Shown here piece after piece: positions 52,238 to 60,604 of a stretch of 64,000 nt of DNA; positions within the stretch are counted from its first letter, which is position 1, and each line of letters opens with the position of its first letter. The position numbers and the translations under genes were made by a program. The notes under the pieces are model-generated. The model searched no databases. It was not told where the DNA came from and was given only the letters and a program-made list of their open reading frames with translations. The stretch covers positions 558,001 to 622,000 of the forward strand of contig NZ_CP088251.1 of assembly GCF_021117405.1 (NCBI RefSeq), read 5' to 3'. The stretch comes from Frateuria edaphi. Lineage in GTDB: Bacteria; Pseudomonadota; Gammaproteobacteria; Xanthomonadales; Rhodanobacteraceae.

Positions 52238-52924
52238 ATGAGCGTCCGCTGGTTCTACGCGCCGGCCTGGCTGCTGGCGCTGGCGGTGCTGCCCTGGTGG
52301 CTGGGGCTGCCGCTGCTGCTGGCGATCGCGGCGATGCTGCTGTTCGCCGCCGAGCGGCTGGAGGGCCACGCACCACTGTTGCGCCTGGCCTTGCGCTGGG
52401 GCCTTCCCGGCGTGCTGTTCGCGTTGCAGCGGGCGCTGGGAGGCGATGCCTTTGCGTGGGCGATGGCGTTGCTGGGAGCGCTGGCCGGTTTCACCCTGCT
52501 GGCGGGGCTGGAGGCGTGGCTCGATCGGGGGCGCCGCGAGAAGATCGCGCAGCCGGAGCTGCGCGACTGGCCGAGCCTGGCGCTGGCGCCGATCGGGCCG
52601 GGGGCGGTGGTGGTCGAGCTGGTGCCGCCCGAATGGACCGAAGGCAGGTGTCCGGATCCGCGCGGGGGCGAGGCGCGCTGGGACGCGGGACGCTTCGTGC
52701 TCAAGGATGCGACGGTGGAGCGCGTGCAGGCGCGCGCCTCGTTCAGCCCGGATGGCCGTTGGTTCGTCGCATGCACGCCACGCGGCATCGCGTTGCTGGA
52801 TCGTGACCATGGGCGCAACTATCGCCTGCGTGGTTGGGAGTTGTGCGGCTGGCACGACGGTCCGTGGCTGTCTCGCGGGGGCGGGACCGCAATGGCTTGG
52901 CGGGAAGTTCTGGGCCGCCGCTGA
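52238..52924 (+). CDS. Membrane protein of unknown function
   Basis: 228 aa. GGGGAGGG five bases before the ATG is a strong ribosome site, so the gene is probably real. Two or three hydrophobic stretches (about 7-45, 50-66, 70-92) are followed by a soluble part (about 100-228). That part contains one beta-propeller-like blade (ASFSPDGRWFVACTPRGIALLD) and a WELCGWHDGPWL segment. This could be a truncated or degenerate sensor with a WD40-like remnant. No family recognised. Follows purL by 25 bases but with no evident functional link. Confidence 0.65.
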   Translation: MSVRWFYAPAWLLALAVLPWWLGLPLLLAIAAMLLFAAERLEGHAPLLRLALRWGLPGVLFALQRALGGDAFAWAMALLGALAGFTLLAGLEAWLDRGRREKIAQPELRDWPSLALAPIGPGAVVVELVPPEWTEGRCPDPRGGEARWDAGRFVLKDATVERVQARASFSPDGRWFVACTPRGIALLDRDHGRNYRLRGWELCGWHDGPWLSRGGGTAMAWREVLGRR

Positions 52925-53395
52925 CTGCGCTCCCTCTTTCCTCCGAGGGAGAGGGTGGGGTGAGGGTCCGGGGCTCGCCTCGAGGTTTGAGAGCAAGAGC
53001 TTTCGGACGCCTGTCGGCGCCCGAGTCACTTTCTCTTGCTTGCCCAACAGAAATTAACCAAAGAGAAGGGCACCCCGATGGCGCGCCCTTCGGGTGCGCG
53101 GGCGGGCGGCGGGGTTTTTCGACGGGGCTCCTGCCCCGACGAAAAACTGGCCGGCGTCCTGCCGGCCACCCTGCGGGCTGATCCGCCCACCCGCCCGCCG
53201 CGCCATAGGGGATCCCAAGAGCAGCGCGCTTCCTGCGCGCACTTTCCAGAAGAGCCGAGGCCGGAGCGAAAGGCTGGACGTGCGGCGAACTGGCTCCTTC
53301 TCCGCTCCGGGGAGAGGCCCGGGGGTGAGAGGCGGGGGCTTGCGGAAAGCCCGCAGGCAGTTCTCCCGCCCCCTCACCTCCCGCATACTTGCCGG
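52925..53395. repeat. Hairpin-rich intergenic repeat region (471 bases, no gene)
   Basis: A mosaic of inverted repeats. C/T-rich stem CCCTCTTTCCTC-C-GAGGGAGAGGG (52932-52955). Hairpin TTTTTCGACGGGGC-TCCT-GCCCCGACGAAAAA (53115-53146, one mismatch). Hairpin TGGCCGGC-GTCCT-GCCGGCCA (53148-53168, perfect). Hairpin GCGCGC-TTCCT-GCGCGC (53224-53240, perfect). A second C/T-rich stem GGCTCCTTCTCCG...CGGGGAGAGGCC (53292-53319). The stretch 53025-53075 (CACTTTCTCTTGCTTGCCCAACAG...AAAGAGAAGG) resembles a dispersed xanthomonad intergenic sequence from memory. Frames crossing it look like artefacts. Confidence 0.65.
53384..53389 (+). promoter_or_regulatory. Candidate -10 element (CATACT) of the glycosyltransferase gene
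   Basis: CATACT, then six bases, then a GTG at 53396 in frame with the glycosyltransferase. A TTCTCC 17 bases upstream is a weak -35. Would give a leaderless message. Confidence 0.3.
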
Positions 53396-54286
53396 GTGCC
53401 TACTCCCATTCCCCTCGCACGGATGCTGCCGGTCAGCGTGATCGTGGTATGCGCCGACAGCGGCCCGTCGTTGCGCGACTGCGCACGGCGGGCGCTCGAC
53501 AGCGCGGTGCCGCTGGAGCTGATCGTGATCGACAACGGATCGACCGACGGCATGCCGCAGTCGGTCGAACACGCGTATGCGGACGATTCGCGCCTGAAGG
53601 TGATCTACAACCACGCCAACCTCGGCTTCGGCCCAGCCGTGAACCGCGCGGCCGCCGCGGCGAAGGGCGAACACCTGCTGGTGCTCAACCCAGACTGCCT
53701 GCTCGAGCCGGATACCTTGACGCGCATGCTCGACACCCTGGACGAGTACCCGCAGGCCGGCATCGTCGGCGCGGTGGTGTGCGCTGCCGACGGCACGCCG
53801 GACCCGGCCTCGTACCGGCGCGATCCGCTATTGCGCCAGGCGTTGGCGACATTGCTTGGCGCGCGTGGCGGGATGAACATCGAAGGCGACATCCCGACGG
53901 GCGTGGTTACCGCCGAAGCGGTTTCCGGCGCGCTCATGCTGCTGCCGCGCAAAGTGTTCGAGCAGCTGGGCGGTTTCGACGAAACCTACTTCCTGCATTG
54001 CGAGGACCTTGACCTGTGCCGGCGCGCCCGCGATGCCGGCTACACGGTACTGCTTGCCGGCGACGTGCGCGTGCTGCACGGCAAGGGCGGGTCGAGCCGG
54101 CACCGGCCGGTGTTCGTCAGCCGGCACAAGCACCGCGGCATGTGGCGCTGGTTCCGCAAGTTCGACCCGGCTGCGCGCAATCCGCTGGTGGCGGGCGCCG
54201 TGTGGCTTGGCATCTGGACGCACTTCGCCATGCAGGTGCCTGGCCAACTCTGGCGGCTGGCCAAGGCCTCGCGTCGCGCTGGATAG
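53396..54286 (+). CDS. Family 2 glycosyltransferase
   Basis: About 296 aa from GTG 53396, or 287 aa from ATG 53423; neither has a ribosome site. GT-A fold: VSVIVVC strand at the start, IDNGSTDG (nucleotide-sugar contact), NLGFGPAVNRA, NPDCLLEPD (the DxD-like metal site) and YFLHCEDLDLCRRARDAGY. The pattern matches rhamnosyltransferase-like WcaE/RfbN relatives that add sugars to O-antigen or exopolysaccharide. No other surface-polysaccharide genes are close, so the acceptor is unknown. The C-terminal 40 residues are amphipathic/hydrophobic and may touch the membrane. Confidence 0.86.
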   Translation: MPTPIPLARMLPVSVIVVCADSGPSLRDCARRALDSAVPLELIVIDNGSTDGMPQSVEHAYADDSRLKVIYNHANLGFGPAVNRAAAAAKGEHLLVLNPDCLLEPDTLTRMLDTLDEYPQAGIVGAVVCAADGTPDPASYRRDPLLRQALATLLGARGGMNIEGDIPTGVVTAEAVSGALMLLPRKVFEQLGGFDETYFLHCEDLDLCRRARDAGYTVLLAGDVRVLHGKGGSSRHRPVFVSRHKHRGMWRWFRKFDPAARNPLVAGAVWLGIWTHFAMQVPGQLWRLAKASRRAG

Positions 54287-54373
54287 GTGCCTAATCATGG
54301 GCGATGGACTTTCCCTTCAGCGCAACAAAGGCATCGCCCACAAGCGGCCTCTTACGAAAAGCGCTTGCCTGAC

Positions 54374-55270
54374 ATGACGACCCGTCCCCGCACCTTCGCC
54401 GCTACCCTCGGCCTGCTCGCACTCACCGCCGTGTGGGGTTCGACTTTCGTGCTTATCAAGGACGTGGTCGGGCGCATGCGCGTGGTGGACTTTCTCGCCG
54501 TGCGCTTCGCCATCGCCGCGATCGCGATGCTGGTGCTGTTCGCGCGTCCGCTGTGGCGGTTGCCGCACGGCCAGATCGGTCGCGCGTTGCTGCTGGGGAT
54601 CGTCTACGGCGCCGCCCAGTTGTTGCAGACGTGGGGCCTGAAGCTGATCGCGCCCAGCGTCAGCGGCTTCGCCACCGGCATGTATGTGGTGTTCACGCCG
54701 ATACTTGCGTGGCTGCTGCTTCGCGAGCGCATCGCGGGCGTGGTATGGCTGGCGGTGGCATTGGCGACGGGCGGGCTGGCCCTGTTGTCGCTGCGTGGGG
54801 TGTCGGTGGACCCGGGCGTGTGGCTGACGCTTGCCTCGGCCGCTCTCTATGGGCTGCACATCGTCGGCCTCGGACGCTGGTCGCGCGAGCAGGACGCGTT
54901 CGGCATGTCGACGGTGCAGGTGGTGGCGATCGCGGTCATCTGCTTGTTGGCCACCGCGCCGCAGGGCCCGGCATTGCCGCCCGACGGCCGTGCCTGGCTG
55001 GCGGTGCTGTACATGGCGCTGGTCGCCGGCGCCGGCGCGATGCTGATGCAGACCTGGGCGCAGGCGCACCTGCCGCCGGCGCGCGCTGCAATCGTGATGA
55101 CCACCGAGCCGGTGTTCGCCGCCGGCTTTGCCGTGGCGCTGGGCGTGGACGCGCTGAGCTGGCGCATGCTCGCCGGTGGCGCGCTGGTGCTCGGGGCGAT
55201 GTACCTGGTGGAACTCGCGCCCCGGCGCAGCGTGGCGCTGGAAGCCGAAGCGCGCCATCACGAAGTCTAG
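54374..55270 (+). CDS. EamA/DMT-family transporter
   Basis: 298 aa with ten predicted membrane helices in two EamA halves. The first helix carries AVWGSTFVLIKDVV, a frequent motif in RhaT/YedA-like members; PSVSGFATGMYVVFTPILAWLLLRERI is the end of the first repeat. Likely an exporter of amino acids or other metabolites. ATG 54374 is the natural N-terminus; no ribosome site seen. Confidence 0.87.
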   Translation: MTTRPRTFAATLGLLALTAVWGSTFVLIKDVVGRMRVVDFLAVRFAIAAIAMLVLFARPLWRLPHGQIGRALLLGIVYGAAQLLQTWGLKLIAPSVSGFATGMYVVFTPILAWLLLRERIAGVVWLAVALATGGLALLSLRGVSVDPGVWLTLASAALYGLHIVGLGRWSREQDAFGMSTVQVVAIAVICLLATAPQGPALPPDGRAWLAVLYMALVAGAGAMLMQTWAQAHLPPARAAIVMTTEPVFAAGFAVALGVDALSWRMLAGGALVLGAMYLVELAPRRSVALEAEARHHEV

Positions 55271-55282
55271 CGACTGGTGGTT

Positions 55283-55342
55283 GGGCGCACCTTGCGGATG
55301 GCCGGCGTGCAGGGCGCACGTCCGGAATGCGCTCCTGCGGGA
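55283..55342. repeat. Palindromic repeat, family B (reverse orientation)
   Basis: On the minus strand it reads CAGGAGCGCATTCCGGACGTGCGCCCTGC..., matching the AGGAGCGC start of family B. It lies between the convergent EamA and yjiX genes. Confidence 0.55.
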
Positions 55343-55352
55343 AACGCCATCC

Positions 55353-55547
55353 TCAGCAGCAGCGTCCACCAGTGCCTTTGTAGCGCGCCTCCTGCCGCTC
55401 GCGGAAGAACGTCGCGTAGCTGGGCACCGGGCGCTCCGGATGATGCTCGCGCAGGTGCCGCACGTAGGCGTCGTAGTCGGGCACGCCGCAGCACAGGCGC
55501 GCGGTCTGCACGGCGCGCGACCAGGCGGCTCGCCACCACGGCCTCAT
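55353..55547 (-). CDS. yjiX: YbdD/YjiX-family small protein
   Basis: 64 aa. Matches the short partner protein always encoded after CstA/BtsT permeases: WWRAAW..., ARLCCGVPDYDAYVRHLREHHPE and a RYKGTGGRCC end. In E. coli, YbdD is needed for CstA-mediated pyruvate uptake. Its ATG overlaps the cstA stop by four bases (ATGA). Confidence 0.92.
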   Translation of the reverse strand: MRPWWRAAWSRAVQTARLCCGVPDYDAYVRHLREHHPERPVPSYATFFRERQEARYKGTGGRCC

Positions 55548-57628
55548 GGCGCGCTCCCGGCCGCGGCATCGGCCGGCATGTACGGTTCCTCGTGCGCCGT
55601 CGGATGATGGGTGCGCCAGGCGCGCAGCATGGTGCGCACGGCGAAGGTGACCATCGCCAGCACCAGCAGCATGAACAGCCCGGTCAGCGCCGCATCGATG
55701 TAGTTGTTGGCGACGATGCGCTGCATTTCCGCCACGTCCTTCGCGGGCGCCAGCAGCCTTCCTTCGGTGGCCGCCGCCGCGTACTTCCGCGCCGCGGCGG
55801 TAAAACTGATCGGGCCGGCCAGCTTCTCGTAGCCGGCCGTCAGCGTGCACACGATGAGCCACAGCGCCGGAATGCCGGGCACCCACACATACCGCTCGCG
55901 TTTCAGCTTGACTACCACGACGGTGGCGAGCATCAACGCGATCGCCGCGAGCATCTGGTTGGCGATGCCGAACAGCGGCCACAGCGTGTTGATGCCGCCC
56001 AGTGGATCGACCGCGCCCTGGTAGAGGAAGTAACCCCACAGGCCCACGCAGATCGCTGTCGCCAGCAGGTTGCCCGTCCACGACTCGGTCTGCTGCAACG
56101 GCTTGTGGATGAGCCCCGCGATCTCCTGGATCATGAAGCGACCCACTCGCGTGCCGGCGTCCACCGTGGTGAGGATGAACAGCGCCTCGAACAGGATCGC
56201 GTAGTGGTACCAGAAGGCCATCATGCCGCCGCCGGGCAGGATCTCGTGGAGCAGCCGCGCCATGCCGACCGCAAGCGTGGGCGCGCCGCCGGCGCGCGAG
56301 AGTACGCTCGCCTCGCCGATGTCGCGTGCCGTCTGTGTGAGCTGGTCCGGGGTCACCACGAAGCCCCACTGGCTGATGGTCTGCGCGGCGTGCGCGGCGG
56401 TGGTGCCGATCAGCGCCGCCGGCGAGTTCATCGCGAAGTACACGCCCGGATGCAATGAGGATGCGGCGACCAGCGCCATGATCGCCACGAACGCTTCCAT
56501 CAGCATGCCGCCGTAACCGACCAGCCGCGCCTCGCCTTCGCTGGCGAGCAATTTCGGCGTGGTGCCCGAGGCGATGATCGAATGCCAGCCCGATACGGCG
56601 CCGCAGGCGATCGTGATGAAAAGGAACGGGAACAGGTTGCCTTGGAACACCGGCCCGGTGCCGTCGATGAAGCGCGTCACGGCGGCCATCTGCAATACCG
56701 GCGCGGCCAGGAAGATCGCCAGCGCCAGCAACGCGATGGTGCCGATCTTCAGGAACGTGGACAGGTAGTCGCGCGGCGCCAGCAGCAGCCATACCGGCAG
56801 CACCGAAGCGCAGAACCCGTAGCCGATCAGCAGCCACGCCAGTGCCTTGGCGTCGAAGTCGAACAGCGGCGCCAGCGTGGCCGATTCGGCCACGTACCGG
56901 CCCAGCCAGATCGAGGCGAGCAGCAGCACCACTCCGATGATCGATACCTCCAGGATGCGCGCGGGCCGCAGCCAGCGAAGGTACGAACCCATCAGCAGCG
57001 CGATCGGGATAGTGGCGGCCACGGTAAAGGTGCCCCACGGGCTGTGCGTGAGCGCCTTGACCACCACCAGCGCGAGCACCGCCAGCACGATCATCATCAG
57101 CACCAGCACGCCGAACATCGCGACCACGCCCGGCAGTGGACCGAGTTCCTCGCGCAACATATGGCCGAGCGAGCGCCCGTCCCGGCGCAGCGACAGCGCC
57201 AGGATCATGAAGTCCTGCACCGCCCCGGCGAACACCACGCCGAACAGGATCCACAGCGTGCCCGGCAGGTAGCCCATCTGCGCCGCCAGCACCGGGCCCA
57301 CCAGCGGGCCCGCGCCGGCGATGGCGGCGAAGTGGTGGCCGAACACCACCCACTTGTCGGTCGGCACATAGTCCAGTCCGTCCGGGTGCCGCATCGCCGG
57401 CGTGGCGCGACCCGGATCGAGCGCCAGCACGTGGCGCTCGACGAACCGCCCGTAGAACCGGTAGCCGATCACGAAAGCGGCGACCGCGGCGGCGACCAGC
57501 CAGATCGCATTGATCGGCTCGCCACGACGCAGTGCGACAACGCCCAGGCAGAACGCACCGACGATGGCGATGGAGGCCCACAGGATCCTTGCCGCGGGGC
57601 TGGTCGGAATGGAGGCGCGGGTGTGCAT
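55544..57628 (-). CDS. cstA: CstA/BtsT-family pyruvate (carbon starvation) transporter
   Basis: 694 aa inner-membrane protein with about 16-18 hydrophobic segments. Typical motifs: WLVAAAVAAFVIGYRFYGRFVE near the start, GHHFAAIAGAGPLVGPVLAAQMGYLPG, and a CGAVSGWHSIIASGTTPKLL-type block mid-protein. Known members import pyruvate (and peptides were proposed) under carbon starvation. Followed by the partner yjiX. Divergent from the DUF4197 gene across 279 bases. Confidence 0.95.
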   Translation of the reverse strand: MHTRASIPTSPAARILWASIAIVGAFCLGVVALRRGEPINAIWLVAAAVAAFVIGYRFYGRFVERHVLALDPGRATPAMRHPDGLDYVPTDKWVVFGHHFAAIAGAGPLVGPVLAAQMGYLPGTLWILFGVVFAGAVQDFMILALSLRRDGRSLGHMLREELGPLPGVVAMFGVLVLMMIVLAVLALVVVKALTHSPWGTFTVAATIPIALLMGSYLRWLRPARILEVSIIGVVLLLASIWLGRYVAESATLAPLFDFDAKALAWLLIGYGFCASVLPVWLLLAPRDYLSTFLKIGTIALLALAIFLAAPVLQMAAVTRFIDGTGPVFQGNLFPFLFITIACGAVSGWHSIIASGTTPKLLASEGEARLVGYGGMLMEAFVAIMALVAASSLHPGVYFAMNSPAALIGTTAAHAAQTISQWGFVVTPDQLTQTARDIGEASVLSRAGGAPTLAVGMARLLHEILPGGGMMAFWYHYAILFEALFILTTVDAGTRVGRFMIQEIAGLIHKPLQQTESWTGNLLATAICVGLWGYFLYQGAVDPLGGINTLWPLFGIANQMLAAIALMLATVVVVKLKRERYVWVPGIPALWLIVCTLTAGYEKLAGPISFTAAARKYAAAATEGRLLAPAKDVAEMQRIVANNYIDAALTGLFMLLVLAMVTFAVRTMLRAWRTHHPTAHEEPYMPADAAAGSAP

Positions 57629-57907
57629 GGGCTTCTCCTCGACGGGTCAGGCAAGGGTCGTCTCGGGAAGGTGGCGGGTCAATGCCGGAGCGCGCATCCC
57701 GATCACGTCGGGAGCGACCGTTTGCCGTTGCTTTTGGCGGCACGAACGAGCGGATATCCGGTGAGCCCCGGCCCCTCGTCCCAACGTGCTTCCCGGCGGA
57801 GAGAGGAAGCGTGACGGCACGCTCCGGATGTGTCCGGTCACGGGTGCGATCACGGCGCGCGGGCGCTGGGCCGCGTACACTCGCAACGCATCCCACGGAG
57901 TTCTCCC
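57629..57907. other. Divergent gap between cstA and the DUF4197 gene
   Basis: 279 bases without a gene. TACACT at 57876-57881, 26 bases before the DUF4197 ATG, is a fair -10. No CRP-like palindrome was found on inspection. Confidence 0.35.
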
Positions 57908-58681
57908 ATGCGCCTGCGCCCCGCCTGCCTCGGCCTTCTGCTGGCCACCGCCGCGTTGCCCGCCGTCGCCGGCGGCCAGCTGCAGGACCTGCTCAAACAA
58001 CTGAAGCAGGGCACCCACGCCAGCGATGCCACGCGCGGCGCGAACCTTCCCACCAGCGACATCGCCGCCGGCCTCAAGGAAGCACTCGCCAAGGGCACCA
58101 CCCATGCGATCAACTCGCTCGGGCAAACCGATGGTTTCTGGGGCAATGCCAAGGTGCGCATTCCTCTGCCGGGCAAGCTCAAGCAGGTGGGCGACCTCGC
58201 CCGCCAGTTGGGCCAAGGCGACAAGGTGGACGCCTTCCAGCTGAGCATGAACCGCGCGGCGGAGAAGGCGGTGCCGCAGGTCGCCGACATCTTCGGCGAC
58301 GCCATCCGCAAGATGACCCTGCAGGACGCGCGCGGCATCCTCACCGGCGGCGACCATGCCGCCACCGACTTCTTCCGCCGGGTCGCCGGCGACGCCCTGA
58401 CCGCGCGCATCCATCCGATCGTCGCCCAGGCGACCGACCGCGTCGGCGTCACGCAGAAGTACAAGGCACTCACCTCCGCCAGCGGCAGTGGCCTGGGCAA
58501 CGTGCTCGGCGCGCTGGGCGGCAACGACGACAAGCGCAACCCGCTGGACCTGGACGATTACGTCACCGCGCAGACGCTCAATGGCCTGTTCACCGTGATC
58601 GGTGAGCAGGAACAGTCCATCCGCAAGAATCCGGCCGCACGCACCACCGATTTGCTGAAGAAAGTCTTCGGCAGTCGCTGA
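57908..58681 (+). CDS. DUF4197-domain periplasmic protein
   Basis: 257 aa. Signal peptide (about 1-20, ending AVAGG), then the DUF4197 core: DIAAGLKEALAKGTTHAINSLGQTDGFWGNAKVRIPLPGKL and the MTLQDARGILTGGDHAATDFFR stretch, both strongly typical. Found across Proteobacteria, with no known function; predicted all-helical and periplasmic. No operon partner. Confidence 0.88.
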   Translation: MRLRPACLGLLLATAALPAVAGGQLQDLLKQLKQGTHASDATRGANLPTSDIAAGLKEALAKGTTHAINSLGQTDGFWGNAKVRIPLPGKLKQVGDLARQLGQGDKVDAFQLSMNRAAEKAVPQVADIFGDAIRKMTLQDARGILTGGDHAATDFFRRVAGDALTARIHPIVAQATDRVGVTQKYKALTSASGSGLGNVLGALGGNDDKRNPLDLDDYVTAQTLNGLFTVIGEQEQSIRKNPAARTTDLLKKVFGSR

Positions 58682-58692
58682 CCGCTTGCGCA

Positions 58693-58750
58693 GGATGGGC
58701 TTCAGCCCACCAGTGGCGCATCGGGCGCTTGGCTGAAACCCGCCCTGCGC
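58693..58750. repeat. Palindromic repeat, family A (pair)
   Basis: GGATGGGCTTCAGCCCACC (58693-58711) and a diverged GGCTGAAACCCGCC unit (58731-58744), between the DUF4197 gene and def. Confidence 0.65.
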
Positions 58751-58787
58751 ATTCCAAACCCGTATCGACATCCACCGCGAGGCCCCG

Positions 58788-59324
58788 ATGATCCGCGACA
58801 TCCTCAAGATGGGCGACCCGCGCCTGACGCGCATCGCCCCCGCCGTGCCACCCGGGATGGTCGGCAGCGCCGAGCTGGATCAGCTGATCCAGGACATGTT
58901 CGACACCATGGAAGCGGCCGGAGGCGTCGGCCTGGCCGCACCGCAGATCGGCGTGGACCTGCAGCTGGTGATCTTCGGCTTCGACCATGCCGAGCGCTAT
59001 CCCGACGCACCACCCGTGCCGCGCACGATCCTGCTCAATCCGCTGGTGACGCCGGCTTCGCACGACATGGAAGAAGGCTGGGAAGGCTGCCTGTCGGTCC
59101 CGGGCCTGCGCGGTGCGGTGAGCCGCTTCACGCTGATCCGCTACCAGGGCATCGACCCCAAGGGCCAGCCGATCGATCGCACCGCCGAGGGCTTCCATGC
59201 CCGCGTGGTGCAGCACGAATGCGACCACCTCATCGGGCGCCTGTATCCCTCGCGCATCACCGACTTCGCCAAGTTTGGCTTCACCGACGTGCTGTTCCCC
59301 GGTCAAGGCGAACGCGAGGACTGA
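58788..59324 (+). CDS. def: Peptide deformylase
   Basis: 178 aa. Removes the N-formyl group from new proteins. All three motifs are present: [10 protein letters not shown] (about 47), EGCLSVPG with the metal-binding Cys (about 104), and QHECDHL with the two metal histidines and catalytic Glu (about 144). Not located next to fmt, so this may be a second, stand-alone deformylase rather than the one in the usual def-fmt operon. Confidence 0.95.
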   Translation: MIRDILKMGDPRLTRIAPAVPPGMVGSAELDQLIQDMFDTMEAAGGVGLAAPQIGVDLQLVIFGFDHAERYPDAPPVPRTILLNPLVTPASHDMEEGWEGCLSVPGLRGAVSRFTLIRYQGIDPKGQPIDRTAEGFHARVVQHECDHLIGRLYPSRITDFAKFGFTDVLFPGQGERED

Positions 59325-59374
59325 CCCGCCATAATGGCCCGGCGTCGGCGTCGGCGAACTGCAAGGGAATGCGC

Positions 59375-60535
59375 ATGCGACTGAGCTTGGCCCTCCTGTG
59401 CTTCATCGTGGCGACGGCGTCGTGGGCGCACACGGCGCCAGCCGCGTCGCCACTGGACCCCGTCATCCACGCGTTGTGCTCGAGAGACGTGGTGCTGCTC
59501 GGCGAGGACGCCAACCATGCCGCGGCCACGACGCTCCAGGTGAAGTCCCTACTGGTCGAACGACTGGTCGCCCAGTGCGGTTTCCGGGGCGTGGTGTTCG
59601 AAAGCCAGTTCTACGACATGCTCGCGGCACAGCGCAGCCTGGCCGCGGGCTCGGGCACCCGCCAGCAACTCGCCGACGCGATCGGGGCGCTCTGGTCGCG
59701 CTATCCGTCCTTTGCGCCGCTGGCGGATTGGCTGTTCAAGGAGACCAGGGAGGGCCGCATCTACGTCGCTGGCTTGGACCCCCAGGTCGGCGGTATCACG
59801 GCGTACTACGCGCAGCAGCGGCTGCCCCAGGTGCTGGCGGGGGTGCTGGCCGGCAGCCGCCGGCGCACCTGCGAGCAGCTCATCGGGCGCCATGATCGGT
59901 GGACGTATGACGACGCCCATCCGTTCGATGGCCGCGCCCTGGGCCAGTTGCGTGGCTGCCTCCGGGACATCCGCGTGGCGCTCGATGCACGGCCCGCTGG
60001 CGCCTTACCGGACGTGCGGGCGATGGTCGATTCGTACGCCGACTACCTGGCGTTCGCCGACGGTGACCCCGGCGGCCTTCGCGACCGCGCGATGTACGCC
60101 AACCTGGAGCGCATACGCGCAAGCTGGCCGGCAGGCACCCGCTTCATCGTATGGTGCGCGAGCGTACACGCGGCCAGATCGCTGGAGGGTGCAAGGCCGG
60201 GCGTGCGGCCGTTCGGCAGCTATGTGCACGCCAGCTTCGGCGATCACGCGGCTGCCGTGGGTTTTAGCGCCTTGGCGGGCAGCTACGGCCAAGTCGGCGG
60301 TCGAGGCCCTGCGCATACCTTAGTTCCTGCAGCGCCCGGTAGTCTGGAGGCGGTGGCGTATGCGCGTGCGGAGCGGGCCCCGCTGCGCTTTCTCGACCGC
60401 GGCCAGCTGCGGGCATTGGGCAAGGTTTCCGGGCGTGCCCTGGCCTACGGCACGCCGTATACGCTCGACTGGTCGAAGGTGCTGGACGGGGTGATCGTGC
60501 TGCGCGAGGAATCAGCCGCCGTTGCGAGGCCCTGA
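59375..60535 (+). CDS. Secreted erythromycin-esterase-like protein
   Basis: 386 aa. AAGGGA six bases before the ATG at 59375 decides the start (another ATG is two codons upstream). Signal peptide about 1-23. The body matches the Ere/succinoglycan-biosynthesis-type hydrolase family (PF05139): LLGEDANH near residue 44-51 in place of the GExxHG loop with the catalytic histidine, FESQFYDML at about 76, and a late WCASVHAA. The spacing between Glu and His is one residue longer than I expect in EreB, so activity on macrolides is not implied. Substrate unknown. Confidence 0.72.
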   Translation: MRLSLALLCFIVATASWAHTAPAASPLDPVIHALCSRDVVLLGEDANHAAATTLQVKSLLVERLVAQCGFRGVVFESQFYDMLAAQRSLAAGSGTRQQLADAIGALWSRYPSFAPLADWLFKETREGRIYVAGLDPQVGGITAYYAQQRLPQVLAGVLAGSRRRTCEQLIGRHDRWTYDDAHPFDGRALGQLRGCLRDIRVALDARPAGALPDVRAMVDSYADYLAFADGDPGGLRDRAMYANLERIRASWPAGTRFIVWCASVHAARSLEGARPGVRPFGSYVHASFGDHAAAVGFSALAGSYGQVGGRGPAHTLVPAAPGSLEAVAYARAERAPLRFLDRGQLRALGKVSGRALAYGTPYTLDWSKVLDGVIVLREESAAVARP

Positions 60536-60604
60536 GTTCCGCACCGCAGCGGCCAAGACTCGCTTGACGCTATCCTGCGCCGTTGCCACACGCCAGGGGG
60601 CCCG

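Noticed and set aside
48142-52239. Long open frame on the minus strand opposite purL (over 1300 codons)
   Set aside because: High-GC coding DNA often leaves the opposite strand open. The translation is low-complexity (Arg/Ala/His/Gln-rich) with no domain, while purL on the plus strand matches its family end to end.
53036-53395. N-terminal extension of the glycosyltransferase through the repeat region
   Set aside because: The added codons come from hairpin repeats and show no conserved protein features; the glycosyltransferase fold begins only at about 53430.
55353-57896. An open minus-strand frame running through cstA in another frame and including yjiX at its end
   Set aside because: Only the last 64 codons (yjiX) are real; the rest is a shadow of cstA, which has the family match.
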